DNA of 14,719 nt from an uncultured Collinsella sp. (lineage in GTDB: Bacteria; Actinomycetota; Coriobacteriia; Coriobacteriales; Coriobacteriaceae). The position numbers were made by a program, and so were the translations under genes. Of this stretch, positions 6,739 to 12,836 are shown one piece after another. Location of the stretch: NCBI GenBank assembly GCA_900545445.1, contig UQZH01000048.1, positions 1-14,719 on the forward strand, written 5' to 3'. Position 1 is the stretch's first letter. Each line of letters opens with the position of its first letter. Under the pieces are notes generated by a model. The model was not told the origin of the DNA. It made no database searches and saw only the letters and a list, made by a program, of their open reading frames with translations.

Positions 6739-7365
6739 ATGAACCTCGTATTGCTCGGAGCTCCGGGTGCCGGTAAGGGCACCGTCGCACAGGAGCTCGT
6801 CGCCGAGTTTGGCGTCGCCCACATTTCCACGGGCGACCTGCTGCGTGCTGCCGTCAAGGGTGGCACCGAGCTTGGTATTCAGGCTAAGAAGTACATGGAC
6901 GCTGGCGAGCTCGTTCCCGATCAGCTCGTGATCGACCTTGTCAAGGAGCGCCTTGCCGCCGATGACGCCCAGCAGGGCTTCATCCTCGACGGCTTCCCGC
7001 GCAACACCGCCCAGGCCGTGACGCTCGATTCCGAGCTCTCCGCCATGGGTCGCGAGATCGACTGCGCCCTTCTGGTCGATGTGGCCCCCGAGGTCATTAT
7101 CGATCGTCTGTCTTCGCGTCGCACCTGCCGCGCCTGCGGTTACACCGGCACCGCTGCCGATGCTACCTGCCCCAAGTGTGGCGGCGAGATGTATCAGCGC
7201 GACGACGACAAGCCCGAGACCATCAAGAACCGTCTCGACGTCTACGAGAAGTCCACGAGCCCGCTCGTCGACTACTATCGTGGCCAGGGTCTGCTCAAGT
7301 CGGTCAACGGTGACCAGGCTCGCGAGACCGTGTACGGGGATGTCAAAGAGGCTCTCGGTCTATGA
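6739..7365 (+). CDS. adk: Adenylate kinase (zinc-LID form)
   Basis: This 208-residue cytosolic enzyme interconverts ATP + AMP and 2 ADP. It shows the P-loop GAPGAGKGT (residues 7-15), the AMP-site segment HISTGDLLRAA (28-38), the DGFPR motif (84-88) and a LID domain with four cysteines, C130, C133, C144 and C147, spaced to bind structural zinc as in Gram-positive enzymes. I chose ATG 6739 over the in-frame TTG six bases earlier because AGAGGAGGA (6724-6732) is correctly spaced to the ATG and the resulting MNLVLLGAPG matches the family. It overlaps map by four bases (ATGA). Confidence 0.98.
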   Translation: MNLVLLGAPGAGKGTVAQELVAEFGVAHISTGDLLRAAVKGGTELGIQAKKYMDAGELVPDQLVIDLVKERLAADDAQQGFILDGFPRNTAQAVTLDSELSAMGREIDCALLVDVAPEVIIDRLSSRRTCRACGYTGTAADATCPKCGGEMYQRDDDKPETIKNRLDVYEKSTSPLVDYYRGQGLLKSVNGDQARETVYGDVKEALGL

Positions 7366-8150
7366 TCAAGATTAAGTCTGCAACGCAAATCGAGCAGATG
7401 AAGAAGGCAGGAGCGCTATCTAAGATGGCGCTCCGCCACGTTGGAGCCATGGTGCGCCCCGGCGTTTCGACTTTTGAGCTCGATCAGCTCGCGGAGCAGA
7501 TTATCCGCATGCATGGTGGCACCCCAGCCTTTAAGGGTTACGGCGGGTTTCCCGGAACCATTTGCGCATCGATTAACGATGCCGTGGTACACGGTATTCC
7601 CAACCCCGACATGATCCTGCGCGATGGCGATATCATCTCCATCGATACGGGAGCCGTTGTCGACGGTTGGGTCGGCGATAACGCTTGGACGTTTTTCGTC
7701 GGCACCCCCACGCCCGAAGCCAAGGCTTTGTGCGAGATCACGCGCGATTGCCTTAAGGCTGCCATCGAGCAGGCTGTTCCCGGTAACCATATCGGGGACG
7801 TCGGTTATGCCGTTCAGTCCCTCGCCGAGTCTCACGGTTACGGCGTGCTTCGCGATTATGTGGGCCATGGCATTGGCCGCGTGATGCACGAGGACCCCAA
7901 CGTTCCTAACTATGGAAAGAAGGGGAGGGGCGTTCGCCTCCAGGCCGGCATGGTCATTGCCATCGAGCCGATGGTTACGATGGGTTCCAACCATGTGAGC
8001 ACGGGCTCCGACGGTTGGATCGTCACGACCAACGACCACCTGCCCGCCGCGCACTACGAGAACACCGTCGCCATTACCAATGACGGCCCGGTGATTCTCA
8101 CCACGGATGCGCAAGGTGCTTGGTGTTCCTTGCAAGGCGGTGAAATGTAA
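7362..8150 (+). CDS. map: Type I methionine aminopeptidase
   Basis: This 262-residue enzyme removes the initiator methionine from new proteins. The metal-binding set of the M24 family is intact: D95 (SIDTG), D106 (GDNAW), H169 (VGHGIG), E202 (IEPM) and E233 (YENT), with H77 (VVHGIP) as substrate-site histidine. The ATG overlaps the adk stop (ATGA), so translation is coupled to adk. No long N-terminal zinc extension is present, so this is the short type I form. The C-terminal end is unusual: its last two codons and stop lie inside the left arm of the palindrome at 8141-8271, suggesting that insertion of this element rewrote the gene's extreme 3' end without harming the active site. Confidence 0.97.
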   Translation: MIKIKSATQIEQMKKAGALSKMALRHVGAMVRPGVSTFELDQLAEQIIRMHGGTPAFKGYGGFPGTICASINDAVVHGIPNPDMILRDGDIISIDTGAVVDGWVGDNAWTFFVGTPTPEAKALCEITRDCLKAAIEQAVPGNHIGDVGYAVQSLAESHGYGVLRDYVGHGIGRVMHEDPNVPNYGKKGRGVRLQAGMVIAIEPMVTMGSNHVSTGSDGWIVTTNDHLPAAHYENTVAITNDGPVILTTDAQGAWCSLQGGEM

Positions 8151-8271
8151 AAGTCGCCGCCCCCTGATGCCCAACCTCGCCTTTCAATTTCGAAGGCATG
8201 ACCCCAAGGTCTATGCCTTCTCATTTCAAGGCGATCTTGGGCATCAGGGAACGGCTTTGTTTTACATTTCA
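8141..8271. repeat. 131-bp nested palindromic element at the map-infA joint
   Basis: Several complementary arms are nested around one centre. Outer arms are 8141-8152 with 8260-8271 (TGAAATGTAAAA and its complement), then 8162-8174 with 8237-8249 (13 perfect pairs), 8177-8183 with 8228-8234 (7), 8192-8199 with 8213-8220 (8), and GACC 8200-8203 with GGTC 8208-8211 around CCAA. Each half can also fold alone: GCCTT (8179-8183) with AAGGC (8193-8197), and GCCTT (8215-8219) with AAGGC (8228-8232). The map stop TAA is part of the left arm. The size, terminal inverted repeats and lack of coding suggest a MITE-like element; it may also act as a terminator for the upstream operon. There is no transposase nearby. 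Confidence 0.85.
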
Positions 8272-8281
8272 AATGTAACAA

Positions 8282-8301
8282 GTTCCACTTAGTTGTGGAG
8301 C
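8282..8301 (+). promoter_or_regulatory. Small stem-loop upstream of the infA promoter
   Basis: Seven pairs form between 8282-8288 and 8295-8301 (one G-U) with a TTAGTT loop. No T-run follows. It lies between the 131-bp palindrome and the direct repeat in front of infA, so it may be part of a control region, or may be chance. Confidence 0.4.
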
Positions 8302-8314
8302 CATTACGAAGTTA

Positions 8315-8343
8315 TTACGATGCGTGCATACGTGTTGTAGAAT
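8315..8343 (+). promoter_or_regulatory. Probable infA promoter with upstream direct repeat
   Basis: TAGAAT (8338-8343) is a good -10 box; TTACGA (8315-8320) lies 17 bases before it as a weaker -35 box. The heptamer ATTACGA occurs twice, at 8303-8309 and 8314-8320, exactly 11 bases apart, with the second copy covering the -35 box. Such helical phasing is typical of a protein-binding site. A promoter is needed here because the preceding palindrome probably stops or weakens read-through from secY-adk-map. Confidence 0.6.
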
Positions 8344-8382
8344 ACTCAATCGCTGTCGTTTTCTAGAGAAAGATGATTGCTT

Positions 8383-8601
8383 GTGAAGAAGGAAGACGCA
8401 ATTGAGCTCGAGGGTACGGTAAAAGAGCCGCTGCCCAACGCCATGTTTAAGGTCGAGCTCGAGAACGGTCATTCGGTTCTGTGCAACATTTCTGGCAAGA
8501 TCCGAATGAATTATATCCGCATTCTCCCCGGTGACAGGGTTGTCGTGGAGCTTTCCCCGTACGACCTGACCCGCGGCCGCATCACCTATCGCTATAAATA
8601 G
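8383..8601 (+). CDS. infA: Translation initiation factor IF-1
   Basis: This protein is a single S1-like OB-fold domain that binds the ribosomal A site during initiation. The diagnostic stretches are EGTVKEPLPNAMFKVELENGH, GKIRMNYIRILPGDRV and ELSPYDLTRGRITYRYK. I start it at GTG 8383, which gives MKKEDAIELEG and exactly 72 residues, the usual IF-1 length; the in-frame TTG at 8377 would add two residues. Only a weak purine-rich site (AGAGAAAGA, 8365-8373) precedes it. It is separated from map by 232 bases holding the palindrome and its own promoter, so it opens the second transcription unit of the cluster. Confidence 0.97.
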   Translation: MKKEDAIELEGTVKEPLPNAMFKVELENGHSVLCNISGKIRMNYIRILPGDRVVVELSPYDLTRGRITYRYK

Positions 8602-8611
8602 CGGCACGCAT

Positions 8612-8699
8612 ACACGCTCTTTTCCGACTGCAGGCTTAGCTCAACCTACGGTCGGTTTGCGTGTGAAGACCAGCCATAGTTTTAAACGCCTGCGGCTGG
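8612..8699 (+). other. Structured infA-rpmJ spacer (two possible stem-loops)
   Basis: The 147-base gap between infA and rpmJ contains ACACGC (8612-8617) with GCGTGT (8659-8664) plus CCGAC (8624-8628) with GTCGG (8651-8655), and then CCAGCC (8670-8675) with GGCTGG (8694-8699). Loops are long and no T-run follows, so I do not call a terminator. No gene is visible here. Confidence 0.35.
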
Positions 8700-8748
8700 G
8701 CGAGTAGATAGTAGGGAAGTAGTTTGAGCGCTACCGAAAGGAAGAACG

Positions 8749-8862
8749 ATGAAGGTACGTCCTTCGGTCAAGAAGATGTGCGATAAGTGCAAAATCATTA
8801 GGCGCCATGGCAAGGTCCTCGTCATTTGCGAGAATCCCCGTCATAAGCAGCGTCAGGGTTAA
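8749..8862 (+). CDS. rpmJ: 50S ribosomal protein L36 (zinc form)
   Basis: This 37-residue protein begins MKVRPSVKKMCDKCKIIRRH and has the zinc knuckle of the C+ form of L36: C11, C14, C27 and H32. L36 is a small late-assembly protein of the 50S subunit. The ATG follows an AAAGGAAG site. It ends 14 bases before rpsM, whose ribosome site (GAGAGGAG, 8863-8870) begins right after the stop. The position between infA and rpsM is the standard one. Confidence 0.97.
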   Translation: MKVRPSVKKMCDKCKIIRRHGKVLVICENPRHKQRQG

Positions 8863-8876
8863 GAGAGGAGACTACG

Positions 8877-9251
8877 TTGGCCCGTATTAATGGTGTCGAC
8901 CTCCCGCGTGAGAAGCGCGTTGAGATCGGTCTGACCTACATTTACGGCATCGGCCGCACCACTGCGACGAAGATTTGCGTCGAGTGCAACGTTAACGTGG
9001 ATACGCGCGTTAAGGACCTCACCGAGGATGAGGTTAATGCCATCCGCGATTATATCGATAAGAACCAGATCATGGTTGAGGGCGACCTCCGCCGTGAGCG
9101 CAACCAGAACGTCAAGCGCCTTATGGACATCGGCTGCAACCGCGGCCTTCGTCACCGCAAGGGCCTCCCGGTCCGCGGCCAGCGCACCCACACTAACGCT
9201 CGTACCCGCAAGGGCCCGAAGCGTCAGATCGGTGCTAAGAAGAAGAAATAA
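8877..9251 (+). CDS. rpsM: 30S ribosomal protein S13
   Basis: This 124-residue protein matches S13: N-terminus MARINGVDLPREKR, the helix-two-turn-helix segment YIYGIGRTTATKIC, and the signature CNRGLRHRKGLPVRGQRTHTNARTRKG followed by a lysine tail. S13 lies in the 30S head and forms bridges with L5 and contacts the P-site tRNA. The start is TTG, which gives the exact family N-terminus and has GAGAGGAG six bases upstream; no ATG fits. Confidence 0.98.
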   Translation: MARINGVDLPREKRVEIGLTYIYGIGRTTATKICVECNVNVDTRVKDLTEDEVNAIRDYIDKNQIMVEGDLRRERNQNVKRLMDIGCNRGLRHRKGLPVRGQRTHTNARTRKGPKRQIGAKKKK

Positions 9252-9265
9252 GGAGCGCTAGATAG

Positions 9266-9670
9266 ATGGCTACTGCTAAGAAGAACGTTCGCGCTGCCCG
9301 TCTGAAGCGCGCGGACCGTAAGAACATTTCCGTGGGCCAGGCTCACATTCGTTCTACGTTCAACAACACTATCGTTTCGATCACCGATCCCCAGGGCAAC
9401 GTCATTTCCTGGAAGTCGGCTGGCCAGGTGGGCTTCAAGGGCTCCCGTAAGTCCACGCCGTTCGCTGCCCAGATGGCTGCCGAGGCTGCTGCCAAGCAGG
9501 CCATGGAGCACGGTATGAAGAAGGTTTCCGTCTTCGTCAAGGGCCCCGGCTCCGGTCGTGAGACCGCCATCCGCTCCCTCCAGGCTGCTGGCCTCGAGGT
9601 CTCGAGCATCCAGGACAAGACCCCCATTCCGCACAACGGCTGCCGCCCCAAGAAGCGTCGCCGCGTGTAA
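9266..9670 (+). CDS. rpsK: 30S ribosomal protein S11
   Basis: This 134-residue protein shows S11 features: GQAHIRSTFNNTIVSITDPQGN, the KGSRKSTPFAAQ segment, GPGSGRETAIRSLQAAGLEV, and the C-terminal PIPHNGCRPKKRRRV. S11 binds the 30S platform near the mRNA exit. The AAGGAG site overlaps the rpsM stop (TAAGGAG), ten bases before the ATG. Length is normal. Confidence 0.98.
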   Translation: MATAKKNVRAARLKRADRKNISVGQAHIRSTFNNTIVSITDPQGNVISWKSAGQVGFKGSRKSTPFAAQMAAEAAAKQAMEHGMKKVSVFVKGPGSGRETAIRSLQAAGLEVSSIQDKTPIPHNGCRPKKRRRV

Positions 9671-9689
9671 CTGAAAGGATCGTATCAAT

Positions 9690-10286
9690 ATGGCAATCGA
9701 CAGGACTCCTGTTCTTAAGCGCTGCCGTCAGCTCGGGATCGATCCCGCTGAGCTCGGTTACAGCAGCAAGAAGGAATCTATCCGTCAGCCCAAGCGCCGT
9801 CGCAAGGAATCTGAGTACGGCATGCAGCTGCGCGAGAAGCAGAAGGTCAAGTTCATCTATGGCGTTCTGGAGAAGCAGTTCCACGGCTACTTCAACAAGG
9901 CCCGCAAGATGAACGGCGTCACCGGTGAGAACCTCATGATCATCCTTGAGTCTCGCCTCGACAACGTCGTCTTCCGTCTTGGCTTCGCCCGCACCCGCAA
10001 AGAGGCTCGTCAGTCCGTCCGTCACGGTCACTTCACCGTGAACGGCAAGCGCGTGGACATCCCGTCCTACCGCGTCAAGGCCGGCGACGTCGTCGCTGTC
10101 GGCGAGAAGTTCCGTGACCTCCTCCCCATCAAGGAGGCCCTGATTTCCTCCGAGCGCTTTGAGGTCCCTGGCTGGCTCGAGGTCGATATCGAGAAGCTGT
10201 CTGGTAACGTGCTCGCTCTGCCGACGCGTGAGCAGATCAGCGGTGATATCAACGAGCAGCTCATCGTCGAGCTCTACTCTAAGTAG
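9690..10286 (+). CDS. rpsD: 30S ribosomal protein S4 (zinc-less form)
   Basis: This 198-residue protein is S4, a primary 16S-binding assembly protein and, in E. coli, the repressor of the alpha operon. The S4 RNA-binding domain is at about residues 87-150 (SRLDNVVFRLGFARTRKEARQ through VNGKRVDIPSYRVKAGD). The N-terminal region has only one cysteine (C12), so it lacks the four-Cys zinc cluster of the C+ form. This contrasts with S14 and L36 in the same cluster, which are zinc types. The start codon ATG has an AAAGGA site. It lies 19 bases after rpsK and 32 before rpoA. Confidence 0.97.
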   Translation: MAIDRTPVLKRCRQLGIDPAELGYSSKKESIRQPKRRRKESEYGMQLREKQKVKFIYGVLEKQFHGYFNKARKMNGVTGENLMIILESRLDNVVFRLGFARTRKEARQSVRHGHFTVNGKRVDIPSYRVKAGDVVAVGEKFRDLLPIKEALISSERFEVPGWLEVDIEKLSGNVLALPTREQISGDINEQLIVELYSK

Positions 10287-10318
10287 TCCATCCGGGCTGC
10301 TGAGGCTGGAGGTAATAC

Positions 10319-11260
10319 ATGTCAGAATTCATTAGGCCTCAGGTTCAGGTCGAAGAGATCAACGAGACGTCTGCTCGTGTCTCCGTCGAGCCGCTCGAGC
10401 GTGGCTACGGCGATACTCTGGGTAACTCCCTTCGTCGCGTTCTTCTGTCCTCGCTCGAGGGTGCCGCCGTCGAGGCTATTCAGATCGATGGTGCGCAGCA
10501 CGAGTTCATGACCATCCCTAACATGGTCGAGGATGTCACCGACATCGTCCTGAATGTCAAGGGTCTTGTCTTCAGGGCTCTCGGCACGACCGACGAGGCG
10601 ACCGCCACCATTTCGGTTGACGGCCCCTGCGAGGTCACCGGTGCGGACTTCTTTATTCCGTCCGAGTTTGAGCTGGTCAACCCCGAGCAGCACATCGCTA
10701 CGCTCACCGAGGGTGGCCATCTCACCATGAGCATGCGCATCGGCTATGGCCGCGGCTATGTTTCTGGCGAGGCCAACAAGCGCGACAACGATCCCATCGG
10801 TGTGATCCACGTCGACTCGCTGTACTCGCCGGTTTCCCGTTGCGCCAAGCTCGTTGAGGCTTGCCGTGTCGGTCAGCACACCGACTACGACCGCCTTGTC
10901 CTCGAGATCGAGACCAACGGCTCCATCGCCCCGCGCGACGCCGTGGTCCAGGCTGCCAATATCATCAACCAGCATATGGCCGCCTTTATGAACCTTGCCG
11001 AGACCCCCGAGGTCGAGGAGGAGGCTTCGATCTTCGCTCCCGAGGTCACCAACGACAACGCCGAGCTGGACAAGCAGATCGAGGATCTGGACCTTTCCGT
11101 CCGTTCCTACAACTGCCTTAAGCGCGCCAGCATTCACTCGGTCCGTCAGCTCGTTGAGTTCTCGGAGAACGATCTGCTCAACATCCGTAACTTCGGTGTT
11201 AAGTCGATCGAGGAAGTGAAGGACAAGCTTGAGTCCATGGGCCTGAGCCTGAAGGCTTAA
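10319..11260 (+). CDS. rpoA: RNA polymerase subunit alpha
   Basis: This 313-residue protein has both alpha domains. The N-terminal assembly domain (to about 228) includes RGYGDTLGNSLRRVLLSSLEGAAV (29-52) and GYVSGEANK. An acidic linker follows (231-255), then the C-terminal DNA- and activator-binding domain with VRSYNCLKR (261-269), where R262 and N265 correspond to E. coli R265 and N268 for UP-element contact, and NFGVKSIEEVK (291-301). The ATG has GGAGG six bases upstream (10308-10312). It is co-transcribed between rpsD and rplQ. Confidence 0.98.
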   Translation: MSEFIRPQVQVEEINETSARVSVEPLERGYGDTLGNSLRRVLLSSLEGAAVEAIQIDGAQHEFMTIPNMVEDVTDIVLNVKGLVFRALGTTDEATATISVDGPCEVTGADFFIPSEFELVNPEQHIATLTEGGHLTMSMRIGYGRGYVSGEANKRDNDPIGVIHVDSLYSPVSRCAKLVEACRVGQHTDYDRLVLEIETNGSIAPRDAVVQAANIINQHMAAFMNLAETPEVEEEASIFAPEVTNDNAELDKQIEDLDLSVRSYNCLKRASIHSVRQLVEFSENDLLNIRNFGVKSIEEVKDKLESMGLSLKA

Positions 11261-11290
11261 TGCTTCGCATATTTGAGGAGAAACTAGACC

Positions 11291-11758
11291 ATGCGTCATA
11301 ACGTTAAGAAGGGCCTGAAGCTCGGCACCGATGCGAGCCACACCAAGGCCATGAAGAAGAGCCTTGCTAAGGCCCTCTTCGAGAACGACCGCATCAAGAC
11401 CACCGAGACCCGCGCTAAGGCGCTGCGTTCGGTCGTCGATCCGATCATCACCTGGGCCAAGAAGGGCGACCTGCACTCTCGTCGTCTGGCTATCGCCAAG
11501 CTCGGCGATAAGCAGCTCGTTGCCGAGATCTTCGACAAGGCTGCTCAGGGCATGTGGCAGGACCGCAACGGCGGTTACACCCGCATCATGAAGCTCGGTA
11601 ACCGCAAGGGCGACAACGCTCCCATCGTTATCATGGAGCTCGTCACCGAGCCTTGCACGCCTAAGGCCAAGAAGGCTGCTCCGGCCCCCAAGAAGGCCGC
11701 TGCTCCCAAGAAGGTCGAGGCTGCCGAGGAGGCTCCTGCTGAGGAGACCGCTGAGTAG
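11291..11758 (+). CDS. rplQ: 50S ribosomal protein L17 with Ala/Lys/Glu-rich tail
   Basis: The first ~118 residues are a standard L17: MRHNVKKGLKLGTDASHTKAMKKSLAKALFE and, later, NGGYTRIMKLGNRKGDNAPIVIMELV. The remaining ~37 residues form a low-complexity tail, first basic (Pro/Ala/Lys) and then acidic (Ala/Glu), which is longer than the compact L17 of many bacteria; such tails are known in Actinobacteria. L17 lines the lower part of the 50S near the peptide exit. It has a GAGGAG site ten bases before the ATG and ends 26 bases before a strong terminator, so it closes the alpha operon. Confidence 0.97.
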   Translation: MRHNVKKGLKLGTDASHTKAMKKSLAKALFENDRIKTTETRAKALRSVVDPIITWAKKGDLHSRRLAIAKLGDKQLVAEIFDKAAQGMWQDRNGGYTRIMKLGNRKGDNAPIVIMELVTEPCTPKAKKAAPAPKKAAAPKKVEAAEEAPAEETAE

Positions 11759-11784
11759 ACAATCCGTCTGCATAGGCTATATTC

Positions 11785-11815
11785 GAGGGGTACGTTCGCG
11801 TACCCCTCTTTTTTT
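11785..11815 (+). terminator. Intrinsic terminator of the ribosomal cluster
   Basis: A perfect 10-bp stem (11785-11794 with 11799-11808, GAGGGGTACG and its complement) with a TTCG loop is followed directly by seven T. It lies 26 bases after the rplQ stop and should end transcription of the alpha operon, with some read-through possible into truA. Confidence 0.96.
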
Positions 11816-11850
11816 GTCGAAATGCCATTGCCTGTTTGTTGGGAGCGTCC

Positions 11851-12675
11851 ATGACCGCGCCGTCTGATTTCAATTCGATTCCCGAGCTCGATGCCACGCT
11901 CGTTTTCCGCGTGGCCTACGATGGCTCGTCCTACAGCGGCTTTGCCGAGCAGCCCGGTCAGACGACGGTTGCGGGCGAGCTGCGCCGCGCTATCGAGACG
12001 CTCCTGCGCCGTCCGATTGTCCTGACGTGCGCGGGGCGTACCGATGCCGGCGTACATGCCGTGGCTCAGTACATCAGCGTGCCCGTAACGGACGCTGAGC
12101 TCGCTTGTACGCGCCGTAGGTGGCTGCGGGCTATGGATGCCCTGCTACCCAAAGATATCGCCATAAACGAGGTCTACAAGGCCCGTAAAGGCTTTTCTGC
12201 ACGCTTTGATGCGCGTTCGCGTACATATACGTACCGTATTGCCGATCGCGACGCGCGTCCCGTGCTCTCACGGGGTGCCGTGTGGTGGCATCGCTATCCC
12301 TTGGACGTCGAGGCCATGTCTGCGGCCTGTCCCGCGCTTTTGGGTGAGCAGGACTTTAAGAGCTTTTGCAAGGTCGCCTCTGCCGTGGGCAAGCCTACGC
12401 ACCGCTGCGTGATGCGGGCCGAGTTTGGCCATGAGGTTGCGTTTGGCGAGGACATCCTGACGTTTACCATCGAGGGCAATGCGTTTCTGCATTCGATGGT
12501 CCGTACGATCGTTGGCACGCTTGTCGAGATTGGCATGCATCGCCGTAAACCCGAGTGGATGCGCGAGGTCATCGATGCTTGCGATCGTACCGCTGCGGGC
12601 CCCACGGCTCCTGCCTGCGGCCTTACGTTTATGGGCGTGGATTACGATCCCGCCGAGCTTGTCGTGCTCGACTAG
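11851..12675 (+). CDS. truA: tRNA pseudouridine(38-40) synthase TruA
   Basis: This 274-residue protein converts uridines 38-40 of the tRNA anticodon arm to pseudouridine. The catalytic aspartate is D65 in AGRTDAGVHA (61-70). The N-terminal VAYDGSSYSGF and the C-terminal EGNAFLHSMVRTIVGTLVEIG also match TruA. I chose ATG 11851, preceded by GGGAG (11841-11845), over the in-frame TTG at 11836. It follows the rplQ terminator by 35 bases; truA after rplQ is a common order. I did not find a convincing promoter of its own, so it may depend on read-through. Codon use is less biased than in the ribosomal genes. Confidence 0.97.
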   Translation: MTAPSDFNSIPELDATLVFRVAYDGSSYSGFAEQPGQTTVAGELRRAIETLLRRPIVLTCAGRTDAGVHAVAQYISVPVTDAELACTRRRWLRAMDALLPKDIAINEVYKARKGFSARFDARSRTYTYRIADRDARPVLSRGAVWWHRYPLDVEAMSAACPALLGEQDFKSFCKVASAVGKPTHRCVMRAEFGHEVAFGEDILTFTIEGNAFLHSMVRTIVGTLVEIGMHRRKPEWMREVIDACDRTAAGPTAPACGLTFMGVDYDPAELVVLD

Positions 12676-12836
12676 GGGAGGGCTTGACGCGCCGTTCGTC
12701 GGCATCTGTCATCTGTGGGCTGCGCGTGTGCAACATCTGTTCTTGGCGTGCAGTGCAACCGGTGTCTCATTGCTTTTATTTATGGGGTGTACCATGAACC
12801 ACGGTTTGATTCATTGCTGTCGAGAGGACGGATAAC

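Noticed and set aside
5437..6822. 461-codon - strand frame opposite secY
   Set aside because: Its His/Asp/Glu-rich composition is the antisense image of SecY membrane segments; no domain or ribosome site supports it.
8602..8748. Possible tRNA or tRNA remnant in the infA-rpmJ gap
   Set aside because: A stretch resembling a D-arm (GGCTTAGCTCAACC) is present, but I could not form acceptor, anticodon and T arms with the required bases.
10322..11773. 483-codon - strand frame opposite rpoA and rplQ
   Set aside because: It is an antisense shadow of two certain genes, again leucine/valine-rich and without a known domain.
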